Positions 8,218-15,682 of a stretch of DNA of 30,013 nucleotides are shown piece after piece (positions within the stretch are counted from its first letter, which is position 1; every line of letters begins with the position of its first letter). Source of the DNA: CAYWTS01 sp964461265 (lineage in GTDB: Bacteria; Bacteroidota; Ignavibacteria; Tepidaquicellales; OLB5); NCBI GenBank assembly GCA_964461265.1, contig CAYWTS010000028.1:1-30013 (forward strand). The letters are read 5' to 3'. Both the position numbers and the translations under genes were made by a program. The notes beneath the pieces were generated by a model. It was not told where the DNA came from, searched no databases, and worked only from the letters and a program-made list of their open reading frames with translations.

Positions 8218-8225
8218 TAGTTTTG
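8218..8225 (+). promoter_or_regulatory. Putative -7 box (TAGTTTTG) of second Crp/Fnr gene
   Basis: Matches TAnnTTTG, with a TTG at 8194-8196 (21-base spacer). The gene starts 18 bases downstream at 8243. AT-rich context makes a single match weak evidence. Confidence 0.38.
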
Positions 8226-8242
8226 TAGGAAATTTTATATAA

Positions 8243-8977
8243 ATGGCAGTAATCAAACATAAGGACAATAAAACAACCAATTGCAGCAGTAAAAAGCTTT
8301 TTGAAAAACCTGTGTTTATCTACAGCCCCCTTAATGAGGTTTTGTCTGTATCAAAGAAGAAGATGATTATTGTCTTTGAAAAAGAGGAAAGTTTATTCAG
8401 TGAAAACGAGGGATGCGGTGGTTTATATTTTGTTATAACAGGGAAAATAAAGATTGTAAAAACCGACATGGCTTCCAATCAGTGTATTCTTTTCATAGCC
8501 AAGCCCGGTGATTTCTTAGGACTGCATGCTATTATAAACGAACACTTGCATACAACATCCGCAATTGCACTTACTAAGTCTACTGTTTGTTTTATTCCTA
8601 CAGATGAATTTATGGAAATAATTGAATCGAATAATACAGCCAAGCTTGTGGTAATGCAGTTGTTGTGTAAAAGGATTGACCAGCTCGAAGATAAGCTTAC
8701 AATGCGCAGCGAAAGACCTACTGACTCCAGACTTGCTGATTCTCTGCTCTCGCTTCTGGCTTCACACGGTACAGATTCCAATAACTGCATTAAGATAGAA
8801 CTTAAACCTGAAGACCTTGCAAGCATGGTTGGGACTTCGAGGGCATATATGCATAAAATTATCAATGAATTTATTAAGCAGAAAATCATTTCCTATGAAC
8901 TCAACAGGATAAAAATTCTCGATTTACGGAGACTAAAAGACATGATTGATACAGCCAGTATTCCAGCCGAAGATTAA
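8243..8977 (+). CDS. Crp/Fnr family transcriptional regulator (second, divergent)
   Basis: A 244-residue protein of the same architecture as its upstream neighbour: a beta-barrel sensor (FEKEESLFSENEGCGGLYFV, KPGDFLGLHAII), a long dimer helix (VMQLLCKRIDQLEDKL) and a winged helix (KPEDLASMVGTSRAYMHKII). The recognition helix differs from FNR: the E, S and R positions read A, H and K, so its DNA target or regulatory logic probably differs. The N-terminal 30 residues are Lys/Ser-rich, without a cysteine cluster. Separate promoter-like elements precede it, so it is probably not simply co-transcribed with the first regulator. The pair may be ancient duplicates. Confidence 0.88.
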   Translation: MAVIKHKDNKTTNCSSKKLFEKPVFIYSPLNEVLSVSKKKMIIVFEKEESLFSENEGCGGLYFVITGKIKIVKTDMASNQCILFIAKPGDFLGLHAIINEHLHTTSAIALTKSTVCFIPTDEFMEIIESNNTAKLVVMQLLCKRIDQLEDKLTMRSERPTDSRLADSLLSLLASHGTDSNNCIKIELKPEDLASMVGTSRAYMHKIINEFIKQKIISYELNRIKILDLRRLKDMIDTASIPAED

Positions 8978-9024
8978 AATCCTTAAAAACATACAGTTTC
9001 ATTAGATATATTGCTCATATATTT

Positions 9025-9042
9025 CTATGATAAAAATCATAG
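9025..9042 (+). promoter_or_regulatory. Distal FNR-type box upstream of RIC gene
   Basis: CTATGAT-AAAA-ATCATAG is a perfect 7-4-7 inverted repeat containing TGAT-N4-ATCA, the core of the FNR consensus TTGAT-N4-ATCAA. It is centred 22 bases (about two helical turns) upstream of the second box. Confidence 0.68.
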
Positions 9043-9048
9043 TTTCTT

Positions 9049-9062
9049 TTGATGTAAATCAT
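9049..9062 (+). promoter_or_regulatory. Proximal FNR-type box upstream of RIC gene
   Basis: TTGAT-GTAA-ATCAT differs from the FNR consensus by one end base. Its centre (9055.5) lies 29.5 bases upstream of the TATTTTTG box. If transcription starts 5 bases after that box, the site sits near -41.5, where class II FNR/CRP activators bind. Confidence 0.7.
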
Positions 9063-9084
9063 TGTGAGCGTTGTTTTGTGAAAT

Positions 9085-9092
9085 TATTTTTG
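9085..9092 (+). promoter_or_regulatory. Putative -7 box (TATTTTTG) of RIC gene
   Basis: Matches TAnnTTTG and lies 45 bases before the ATG at 9138. It has no -33 TTG at standard spacing, which fits an activator-dependent promoter using the proximal FNR-type box. Confidence 0.5.
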
Positions 9093-9137
9093 TATAAACC
9101 TTTATAAATGCGTCAGGTTTAAAACGGTATAAGCAAG

Positions 9138-9878
9138 ATGTTAATTAACAAGTCTAAAGTAATTTCAGATGTTGTAAGGCAAAATTATCATACCGCCCGT
9201 ATTTTTGAGCATTACGGTATTGATTATGCTTTTAGCGGTTACAGAACTATTGAGGAAGCATGCAAAGAAAAATGTTTGAATCCCTATGAAATTGCTGCCG
9301 AAATTTCCCAGTTCATAGAAAAGTATAATTCCTCTCCCAAAATGTTCGATATTCTTGAACTTGATAACCTGATAGATTACATTATTAACAACCACCATTC
9401 ATTTACACGAACAAACCTGCCTCACATTTTACAGCGTGTTGATAAAGAACTTGGCTCAAATGGCGATGAGAAACCCGTGCTTAATAAAGCTAGGCAAAAT
9501 ATAGAAAAACTCATGAAACTTCTGGATGTTAATTATATCCGTGAAGAAAGAACCCTCTTCCCTTTAATTAAAACACTGGTGGAAACAAAGAGAACAAAAG
9601 CCAAGCTTCCGCCAAAAACAATGGGTAAGTTTGATTCTGTGTGTATCCCCATTGATGTTGTGCTGAAAGAGCACAGGTCACTTAGTCAGGTTCTAAATTC
9701 TTTAAGAAGAGTTACAGGTAATTACACTCTGAAAGAAGGTTCCGATGCTGCTTATGAAGAGATCTACAATGACCTTAATGAATTTGAGAAAGATATACAT
9801 ATGCACGTTCATCTTGAAAATAATATACTTTTTCCTAAGGCAGCTGGTTTGGAAAAAGAGCTAAGAGAGTTAAAATAA
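9138..9878 (+). CDS. RIC/ScdA/YtfE family di-iron protein (iron-sulfur cluster repair)
   Basis: A 246-residue protein with an N-terminal ScdA domain (residues 1-60) and a C-terminal hemerythrin-like four-helix domain. Expected iron ligands are visible: H87 in NNHHSF, the REERTLFP segment, KEHRSL and HMHVHLENNILFP. RIC proteins help restore Fe-S clusters or handle NO after nitrosative or oxidative damage in the cytosol. The odd feature is the ScdA domain: the conserved Cys-Cys pair (usually D-Y-C-C-G-G) reads D-Y-A-F-S-G at residues 29-34, while R-T-I-E-E-A-C follows normally. Upstream FNR-type boxes predict anaerobic or NO-linked control. A terminator follows. Family confident; exact activity uncertain because of the lost cysteines. 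Confidence 0.88.
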   Translation: MLINKSKVISDVVRQNYHTARIFEHYGIDYAFSGYRTIEEACKEKCLNPYEIAAEISQFIEKYNSSPKMFDILELDNLIDYIINNHHSFTRTNLPHILQRVDKELGSNGDEKPVLNKARQNIEKLMKLLDVNYIREERTLFPLIKTLVETKRTKAKLPPKTMGKFDSVCIPIDVVLKEHRSLSQVLNSLRRVTGNYTLKEGSDAAYEEIYNDLNEFEKDIHMHVHLENNILFPKAAGLEKELRELK

Positions 9879-9934
9879 TAAATTAGCTGCGTTTTTCATT
9901 TTAAATTTCGCGATTATATAAAATTGTCACAGTC

Positions 9935-9967
9935 ACCCGGCTTGTTTATTCCGGGTTTCTTTTTTTT
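9935..9967 (+). terminator. Rho-independent terminator after RIC gene
   Basis: ACCCGG (9935-9940) and CCGGGT (9951-9956) pair around a 10-base loop, followed by TTCTTTTTTTT. It separates the RIC gene from the hemerythrin-like gene. Confidence 0.85.
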
Positions 9968-10000
9968 AAAGGGATAAAAAATTATTTTCGGAAAACAAAT

Positions 10001-10501
10001 ATGAAAAATCAGGAATCCAAACATTACGATGCAGTATCGCTGCTTGCTGCTGAATATGAAATGATACTTGAGAGACTTTTTGAGCTTGAGAAGATGATTT
10101 CCAACAGCAATGATGGAGCTTCTCTGCGGAGATTTGCTCAGAATTTTGCTGAGCAATTCGGATTAATCTATGAACAAACGGTAAAGTATTTCCGAATTGA
10201 GGAGGAAATCGTATTTCCGCAATTAGAGAATGTTCTTCCGCAGCATGCCTCCCCGGATGCCATGAAAAACGAGCATAACAGGATAATAGAAATGATGTTT
10301 GCTTTAAAAGAGCATTTGAGCAGTAACAGTATTAATGAATTATATATGATCCCGGCAGAGTTATTGAAACTTACAGATAATTTCCAGAGAGTTTATCATA
10401 AAAAGCAGGATGTTATGTACCGTGAACTGTATTCATTCATAACCAATGCAGCATTGGAAAAAATTTATCTTGACTTAAAACAAAAGTTCAGCAAAGAGTA
10501 G
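10001..10501 (+). CDS. Hemerythrin-like (HHE) domain protein, incomplete ligand set
   Basis: A 166-residue, all-helical cytosolic protein. It resembles HHE cation-binding proteins: LLAAEYEMILERLFELEKMI at the start, FRIEEEIVFPQLENVLP in the middle, KNEHNRIIEMMFALKEHL, then FQRVYHKKQDVMYRELYSFI at the end. The first iron-ligand position is altered: the usual E-H-x-x-I is E-Y-E-M-I (Y19). The last HxxxE..LFP motif is also changed (HKKQDVMYREL). The metal site may thus be mononuclear, altered or absent. It follows a terminator, so it has its own promoter, with a weak TATTTTCG-like box just upstream. Between RIC and nitrite reduction genes it may sense or bind O2, NO or iron. Confidence 0.75.
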   Translation: MKNQESKHYDAVSLLAAEYEMILERLFELEKMISNSNDGASLRRFAQNFAEQFGLIYEQTVKYFRIEEEIVFPQLENVLPQHASPDAMKNEHNRIIEMMFALKEHLSSNSINELYMIPAELLKLTDNFQRVYHKKQDVMYRELYSFITNAALEKIYLDLKQKFSKE

Positions 10502-10564
10502 TTTGCAGTTATATACCTTATACATTCGTAACATTCTTCAAATGTAAACTTAATAATTAACCAT

Positions 10565-10595
10565 TTCCCAATTTTTTCCTAACATATTCCTAACA
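10565..10595 (+). promoter_or_regulatory. Three 11-bp-spaced direct repeats upstream of porin gene
   Basis: TTCCCAATT (10565), TTCCTAACA (10576) and TTCCTAACA (10587) recur with an exact 11-base period, directly upstream of a TATTTTTG box. Tandem 11-base direct repeats on one face of the helix are the usual binding pattern of OmpR/PhoB-type response regulators. The regulator is not in this window. Confidence 0.5.
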
Positions 10596-10604
10596 ATTTA
10601 ACTG

Positions 10605-10612
10605 TATTTTTG
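10605..10612 (+). promoter_or_regulatory. Putative -7 box (TATTTTTG) of porin gene
   Basis: Matches TAnnTTTG, ten bases after the last direct repeat and 66 bases before the porin ATG. No -33 TTG is visible, consistent with activator dependence. Confidence 0.45.
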
Positions 10613-10677
10613 TTCAGATTCTCGATAATTAACCGTATTTTTTAAACCTTAACATAAAAATTACACAAAACTAACTT

Positions 10678-12003
10678 ATGAATAAGAAAATGCCTTTTTT
10701 AATACTGCTTGCCTTTACACTATCTGCATATACCCAAACCAAACATGAATTCAAGCCTGAAATAAAAATCTGCGGAACGGTATTTACCGGCTGGGAATTC
10801 AACATAGATGATGCTGAGTTTATATCAAAAATAGATACAAGCCAGCCAAACTCTAATTCACCCTTTGGCTATAATCCTGTAAAGAACCAGTTCGAAAAAT
10901 CAAAGAACTCGTTTTACCTTGAGCGTTCTTATATTAACGTTATGGCTTTTCTCACCCGGGAAATTAAAGCAAAATTAACGACCGATTTAAACCCGTTTAC
11001 CGATGGCAGCGGAAAAACACAATACGGGCTTCATATCAAGTTTGCTCATGTTTATTATACACCTTTTATACATGATGACGGGATGAGCCTTTCATTTGGA
11101 TTCGGATTAATTTCAAATAACTGGGTGAGCTCAAACGATAAATACTGGGGCTTCCGCGGATTTGCGAAGACATTAACCGATTACCAGTGGATTACAACAG
11201 CTACAAGAAGCGGTGTAAACATTAATAAAACCACATCATCATTTTTCCCGACTGCTGATCTTGGTCTTGATGTTGTTTTTAACCTGCCCGGGGACTTTGG
11301 TGAAATCAATGCAGAAGTATTGCAGGGTAACGGTTTCCGCAATCTTCAGTTCGATACAAGATTTAAGGATTTATTGTTCACTGCCTTTGTTCATCCTATG
11401 GCTGGTATAATTAATAAGAGAATTGAATTTGCAAAGAAAAAAGGCAGAGACAGAATAGACGGAATATCAGATTTAACTTTAGGCGGATATGCATACATCG
11501 GCAAACTTGATAAAGGCGAAAATTATACACCAAACGGTGTACAGTACGTTAGAAACCGGTTTGGCGGGATGGTTCATGTGAAATATAATTTTAAGAAAAT
11601 TGGTTTTGTAAGAATTGGCGGTGAAATAGGAATGCAGTCAAATCAGGATCCTTCAGGCATAAAACCTGATTCTGTTTCCGAAACCAATTCATTCGGCTAT
11701 TCGGGTTACCTTGAGTTTTGCCCGCCTGTTGAACAGCTTAAAGAGAAACTCTCGCTTGTTGCCCGGCTCGATATATATGACCCGAACACTGACAACTCGA
11801 ACAGTTCGGAAATTACTTTCAATGATAATACCGATAAGCAGATGCTCCTGATACTGGGTCTTGCATTTAAACCTGCAAAAGTATTAACAATAGGGTTAAC
11901 GTATCATTCATTAATCTATCAAAAAGATTTTGTTGTAAAATATGATGGCTCGCTTACAAAATCAGACGGTAAACTGATGTTTCAGATGATATTGAATTTC
12001 TGA
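10678..12003 (+). CDS. Outer-membrane beta-barrel porin
   Basis: A 441-residue secreted protein with signal peptide MNKKMPFLILLAFTLSAYTQ, amphipathic beta strands with aromatic girdles throughout (for example YINVMAFLTREIKAKLTTDL and GLIIKFAHVYYTP-like segments), and a C-terminal Phe (FQMILNF), the usual signal for BAM-dependent assembly. Its N-terminal strand pattern recalls phosphate/anion-selective porins of the OprO/OprP kind, but the family assignment is tentative. A terminator follows, so it is transcribed separately from nrfHA. Its neighbours make nitrite or another small anion a plausible cargo, which is inference. The 11-base direct repeats upstream suggest two-component control. Confidence 0.75.
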   Translation: MNKKMPFLILLAFTLSAYTQTKHEFKPEIKICGTVFTGWEFNIDDAEFISKIDTSQPNSNSPFGYNPVKNQFEKSKNSFYLERSYINVMAFLTREIKAKLTTDLNPFTDGSGKTQYGLHIKFAHVYYTPFIHDDGMSLSFGFGLISNNWVSSNDKYWGFRGFAKTLTDYQWITTATRSGVNINKTTSSFFPTADLGLDVVFNLPGDFGEINAEVLQGNGFRNLQFDTRFKDLLFTAFVHPMAGIINKRIEFAKKKGRDRIDGISDLTLGGYAYIGKLDKGENYTPNGVQYVRNRFGGMVHVKYNFKKIGFVRIGGEIGMQSNQDPSGIKPDSVSETNSFGYSGYLEFCPPVEQLKEKLSLVARLDIYDPNTDNSNSSEITFNDNTDKQMLLILGLAFKPAKVLTIGLTYHSLIYQKDFVVKYDGSLTKSDGKLMFQMILNF

Positions 12004-12029
12004 TTATTAAACAACGTTTATTATTGTGT

Positions 12030-12075
12030 AAGGAACGGTCGCTGCCCTTCTCAGACTCGAGACCGTTCCTTTTTT
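12030..12075 (+). terminator. Terminator after porin gene
   Basis: AAGGAACGGTC (12030-12040) pairs perfectly with GACCGTTCCTT (12061-12071), with a 20-base loop and a run of T following. Strong rho-independent signal. Confidence 0.88.
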
Positions 12076-12097
12076 AATATTACAGGATAATTATTTC

Positions 12098-12154
12098 GCA
12101 GACATTAAGTCTGCAGCTACTATATTTTGAACATTGAACATTGAAAATTGAATA
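12098..12154 (+). repeat. Small hairpin and four heptamer repeats upstream of nrfH
   Basis: GCAGAC-ATTAA-GTCTGC forms a hairpin at 12098-12114. At 12127-12154 four 7-base units follow head to tail: TTGAACA, TTGAACA, TTGAAAA, TTGAATA. They lie 48 bases before nrfH and could be a regulatory array or simple-sequence repeat. No FNR-type box was found here. Confidence 0.5.
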
Positions 12155-12201
12155 ATATCTTCTTCATTTCTCAAAATCTGTCTATTTATTAAAATTGCCT
12201 G

Positions 12202-12645
12202 ATGTCAAAGGTATATTTACTTCTTTCGGTTTGTTTTGGTATTATGGTTGGAATTGGTTCGGCGACCTTTTACTATGCCAAAGGATATTCATATCTGCTT
12301 GATGACCCGGCGGTTTGTAAAAACTGTCATATAATGAATGACGAATATTCTTCATGGATAAAATCGTCACACCGTTCGGTCGCCTTATGCAACGACTGCC
12401 ACACTCCAAAAAACTTCACAGGTAAATGGACAACAAAAGCCCTTAACGGATGGAACCACAGTTATGCGTTTACTTCAGGTGATTTCCACAATCCCATTCA
12501 AATCAACCAGAGAAACCGTGAAATTGCAGAGGAAAACTGCCGCTGGTGCCATAATGTTTTCGTTTCTAATTTAACTTTTCACGAAACCAAAGATACTAAA
12601 ATACAGTGCACTTCATGCCACCGAAGCGTGGGGCATTTGAAATAA
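12202..12645 (+). CDS. nrfH: Cytochrome c nitrite reductase small subunit NrfH (tetrahaem quinol dehydrogenase)
   Basis: A 147-residue NapC/NirT-type protein with an N-terminal membrane anchor (YLLLSVCFGIMVGIGSATFY) and four CxxCH haem motifs at about residues 39-43, 63-67, 113-117 and 136-140. M45, two residues after the first motif (CKNCHIM), matches the Met ligand known in NrfH. It oxidises menaquinol in the cytoplasmic membrane and passes electrons to NrfA on the periplasmic side. It sits 13 bases upstream of nrfA, a standard nrfHA operon. The start at 12202 gives the normal short cytoplasmic lead. Confidence 0.96.
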   Translation: MSKVYLLLSVCFGIMVGIGSATFYYAKGYSYLLDDPAVCKNCHIMNDEYSSWIKSSHRSVALCNDCHTPKNFTGKWTTKALNGWNHSYAFTSGDFHNPIQINQRNREIAEENCRWCHNVFVSNLTFHETKDTKIQCTSCHRSVGHLK

Positions 12646-12658
12646 ATAAAATAAAACT

Positions 12659-13942
12659 ATGGAAAAACCATTCAGTAAAAGATACATTATAATATTTATT
12701 CTAACAGTTATTGCAACAATTGCAATAACTTTGCTTCTTGCAAATATTTTTGAAAAGAAACAGGAAGCAAAGCTGTACCCATCGGTATTAAAACCTGTGG
12801 CTGAAAACGAAATCGACCCCCAAATATGGGGTGAAAACTTTCCGTTTGAGTATGATACATACCTCAAAACGCAGGAAGATACAACACTCACATTCTACGG
12901 CGGCTCAAAGCCGTTTTCACGGCTCGAAAGATACCCGAACCTGAAGATACTGTTTGCAGGGTATCCGTTTTCGGTAGATTACAATGAAGAACGCGGGCAT
13001 TACTGGTCGATTACAGATGTACAGGGGACAAAACGGATAAATGAAAAGAGTGCTAATACCTGCATAACCTGTAAAAGTCCGCAAACAATTTTAGACATTC
13101 AAAAAATGGGAGCGGAAAACTTTTACAAGGCAATGTTTAAGGATGTTGGCGCGCATTATAAACAGTCAATTGCCTGTTTCGATTGCCACGACCCCAAAAC
13201 AATGGAGCTCCGTGTGCTGCGTCCGGCATTCATAGAAGCAATGCAAAGAAGGGGAATAGATATAACGAAATCTTCACGGCAGGAGATGAGAACATATGTT
13301 TGTGCACAGTGTCACGTGGAGTATTATTTTAAGGGTGAAGGTAAATATCTTACATTCCCCTGGGATAGGGGACTGGAGATTGACAGCATAGAAGCGTATT
13401 ACAACGGTTACAATTTTACCGACTGGATTCATGAAACCTCCGGCTCACCGATGATAAAGATGCAGCATCCTGAGTTTGAAACGTGGTCAACGGGCATTCA
13501 CGCCAGAAGCGGCGTAAGCTGTGCCGACTGCCACATGCCCTATGAAAAAACCGGTTCGGTTAAAGTAACCAATCACTGGATAAAAAGTCCGTTAAAAAAT
13601 CTTAATACTTCATGCCAGACCTGCCATAAATGGAGCGAGGCTGAACTGACGTCACGTGTAAAATATATTCAGGACAGGACTTACGATATAATGTATAAAA
13701 CGGAGTTAGCAATTATTGATGCGATAAATGCCATAAAGAAAGCTAAAGATGCGGGTATAACAGATGATAATCTGAAAAAGGCAAGGGAGCTTCACCGCCG
13801 GGCACAACTGAGGTGGGATTTTGTTTCAGCCGAAAACTCAATGGGTTTCCACTCGCCACAGGAAACGCTGAAAACACTTGCAGATGCTATAAATTACGCC
13901 CGCCAGTCACAGCTTGAAGCTGAAATGGTGATGAAAAGGTAA
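12659..13942 (+). CDS. nrfA: Ammonia-forming cytochrome c nitrite reductase NrfA (pentahaem)
   Basis: A 427-residue periplasmic enzyme with an N-terminal signal/anchor helix (YIIIFILTVIATIAITLLLA). Five haem sites are visible: the diagnostic Lys-ligated C135-I-T-C138-K139, then CxxCH at 173-177, 215-219, 288-292 and 319-323. Tyr in CHVEYYF and His in KMQHPEFE match active-site residues, and H281 (GIHARSG) matches a distal haem ligand. It reduces nitrite to ammonium with six electrons and can reduce NO and hydroxylamine. It is somewhat shorter than the E. coli enzyme but has all key motifs. Partner nrfH lies immediately upstream; no nrfBCD or maturation genes are present. Confidence 0.97.
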   Translation: MEKPFSKRYIIIFILTVIATIAITLLLANIFEKKQEAKLYPSVLKPVAENEIDPQIWGENFPFEYDTYLKTQEDTTLTFYGGSKPFSRLERYPNLKILFAGYPFSVDYNEERGHYWSITDVQGTKRINEKSANTCITCKSPQTILDIQKMGAENFYKAMFKDVGAHYKQSIACFDCHDPKTMELRVLRPAFIEAMQRRGIDITKSSRQEMRTYVCAQCHVEYYFKGEGKYLTFPWDRGLEIDSIEAYYNGYNFTDWIHETSGSPMIKMQHPEFETWSTGIHARSGVSCADCHMPYEKTGSVKVTNHWIKSPLKNLNTSCQTCHKWSEAELTSRVKYIQDRTYDIMYKTELAIIDAINAIKKAKDAGITDDNLKKARELHRRAQLRWDFVSAENSMGFHSPQETLKTLADAINYARQSQLEAEMVMKR

Positions 13943-14052
13943 GATTACTGTCTTCTGAAAGTAAAATTACAGCACTTCCGATTAGTATAGTTTTGTTTTT
14001 ACTTTTTAACCTTATGGCAGAAGCCATCCCTTTCGGTACAAACTTTTGGAAC

Positions 14053-14090
14053 ATCCCGCGGCGTTTACCCCGTTCTAGCGGGGCGGGGAT
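14053..14090 (-). repeat. 40-base palindromic repeat, copy 1 (minus orientation)
   Basis: Read on the minus strand this is ATCCCCGCCCCGCTA, a short centre, GGGGTAAAC, then CGCGGGAT. It aligns with 15683-15722 and 24243-24281. The ends pair (ATCCC/GGGAT) and an inner CCCCG/CGGGG stem forms. It lies between nrfA and osmC and may also help termination. Confidence 0.65.
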
Positions 14091-14106
14091 AATCTTTTAA
14101 CCTTCT

Positions 14107-14153
14107 TTAGTTATATACAAATTACTGTTTTATACTTAATTTTGTATAACTAA
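14107..14153. promoter_or_regulatory. Inverted repeat around osmC promoter-like box
   Basis: TTAGTTATATACAAAT (14107-14122) and ATTTTGTATAACTAA (14139-14153) are near-perfect inverted copies, differing by a two-base insertion and one mismatch. TAATTTTG at 14137-14144, a TAnnTTTG match, lies within the right arm. It could be an operator or a bidirectional terminator-like hairpin. Confidence 0.4.
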
Positions 14154-14164
14154 AAACCACTAAA

Positions 14165-14578
14165 ATGGTAACAACAATTGATATCTTATACAAAGGGCAA
14201 TTACGCTGTGAAGCCGTTCACGGTCCAAGCAAACAGAAGGTAGAAACCGATGCTCCTGTTGATAACCACGGTAAAGGACAAAGGTTTTCTCCGACCGATT
14301 TGGTAGCAACTGCACTCGGTTCATGCTTTCTAACTATGATGGGAATTACCGCCGAGCAGAAAGATGTTAACATGAAAGGTGCAAAAGCTTATGTTGAAAA
14401 GCACATGAGCACCGATTCACCCCGCAGGATAGTTAAGCTTGTTGTGCATATAGATATGCCTGCAGGGATTACTTTCCACTGGCGCGGCTTGCTTGAAGCG
14501 GTTGCACGTGAGTGCCCGGTTTCAAAAAGCATCAGTCACGATATTGAGGTTGACCTGCAGTTTAATTACCCTGATTGA
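14165..14578 (+). CDS. OsmC/Ohr family peroxiredoxin-like protein
   Basis: A 137-residue protein with the OsmC fold signature: FSPTDLVATALGSCFLTMMG carries the first redox Cys and ARECPVSKSI the second. These two cysteines act as the peroxidatic/resolving pair in OsmC/Ohr thiol peroxidases that remove organic hydroperoxides in the cytosol. The length and N-terminal strand (IDILYKGQLRCEAVHGPSKQ) place it in the general OsmC/YhfA branch rather than Ohr. It sits downstream of the nitrite/NO genes but after palindromic intergenic DNA, so co-regulation is only possible. A 59-base gap leads to the next gene. Confidence 0.88.
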   Translation: MVTTIDILYKGQLRCEAVHGPSKQKVETDAPVDNHGKGQRFSPTDLVATALGSCFLTMMGITAEQKDVNMKGAKAYVEKHMSTDSPRRIVKLVVHIDMPAGITFHWRGLLEAVARECPVSKSISHDIEVDLQFNYPD

Positions 14579-14637
14579 TTTTTATTTTTCTGCAATAAAA
14601 CAAACCTATTTATAAATCAATAAAACATTGAATAACT

Positions 14638-15672
14638 ATGTCATTTGAATTCTTAAAAAAATTATGTGGAACCCCTGCCGTGCCCGGGTTCGAGGAAAAA
14701 TTCAGCCGGCTTGTATATGATGAGCTTAAACCGTACTGCGACACAATAAAAATAGACAGGCTTGGTAATGTTGTTGCCTTCAAAAAAGGCAAATCTAAAG
14801 CACCGCGAAAAATTATGCTCGCCGGTCATATGGATGAAATATCATTTGTTGTCAAATACATTGATAAGAACGGATTTATTTTCTTCACACCGCTTGGCGG
14901 ATTTGACCCGCGTTCACTTGTTGCACAGCGGGTAAAGGTTTACGGTAAACAGGTACTCAATGGTGCAATAGGTATTAAAGCGGCACACATTACATCAGAG
15001 GAAGAAAGAGCTAAGATTATTAAAATACCTGATATGTTCATAGATGTGGGGATGCCTGCTCAGAAAGTTAAAAAGCTTGTTGAGGTTGGCGATAACGTAA
15101 CGCTTGAAAGAGAACTGATAGAAATAGGCGATAATGTTTGCGGTAAGACACTTGATGACAGGGTTGGTGTTTACACTATGATAGAAGCTTTCAAGAAAAT
15201 AAAAAAGAATCCTGACGATATTTATGCTGTGGCTACGGTGCAGGAGGAGGTGGGTGTTAGAGGAGCAAGAACAGCAGCGTTCGGTATTGACCCCGATATA
15301 GGAGTTGCTGTAGATATTACTATTGCAGCCGATACACCGGGCGTTGAAGAAAGGGATTACACAACACGTCTTGGTGCCGGAACTGCTATTAAGGTTCTTG
15401 ATTCACTAAGCGTGTCTAATCCCAAGTTAGTAATTTTCTTAAAATCACTTGCTAAACGTAAGAAAATTAGGTTCCAGAGTGAAGTGCTGACACGCGGCGG
15501 CACCGATGCAGGGGCTATGATGATAAGCAGAAGCGGCGTTATTGCATGTACTATTTCAATTCCGTGCCGCTACACACACTCGGTTGTGGAAACTTGCAAT
15601 AAAAAAGATATACAGGATTCCATAAAACTGCTGACAGCCTTTCTGGAAGAGAGCGATAAGTTTAAGATATAA
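14638..15672 (+). CDS. M42 family metallopeptidase (glutamyl/deblocking aminopeptidase-like)
   Basis: A 344-residue cytosolic aminopeptidase of the M42 (FrvX/CelM/TET) family. The dizinc site reads in order: AGHMDE (H64, D66), CGKTLDDRVG (bridging Asp), QEEVGVRGA (catalytic and metal Glu), AVDITIAADTPG and CRYTHSVVE (last His). These enzymes form large tetrahedral shells and trim N-terminal residues from peptides made by the proteasome-like proteases. Family proteins are about 340-360 residues, so it is complete. Some relatives were mislabelled endoglucanase or cellulase; nothing here supports that. It is followed by two repeat elements and then convergent genes. Confidence 0.92.
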   Translation: MSFEFLKKLCGTPAVPGFEEKFSRLVYDELKPYCDTIKIDRLGNVVAFKKGKSKAPRKIMLAGHMDEISFVVKYIDKNGFIFFTPLGGFDPRSLVAQRVKVYGKQVLNGAIGIKAAHITSEEERAKIIKIPDMFIDVGMPAQKVKKLVEVGDNVTLERELIEIGDNVCGKTLDDRVGVYTMIEAFKKIKKNPDDIYAVATVQEEVGVRGARTAAFGIDPDIGVAVDITIAADTPGVEERDYTTRLGAGTAIKVLDSLSVSNPKLVIFLKSLAKRKKIRFQSEVLTRGGTDAGAMMISRSGVIACTISIPCRYTHSVVETCNKKDIQDSIKLLTAFLEESDKFKI

Positions 15673-15682
15673 TTTAACAGGA

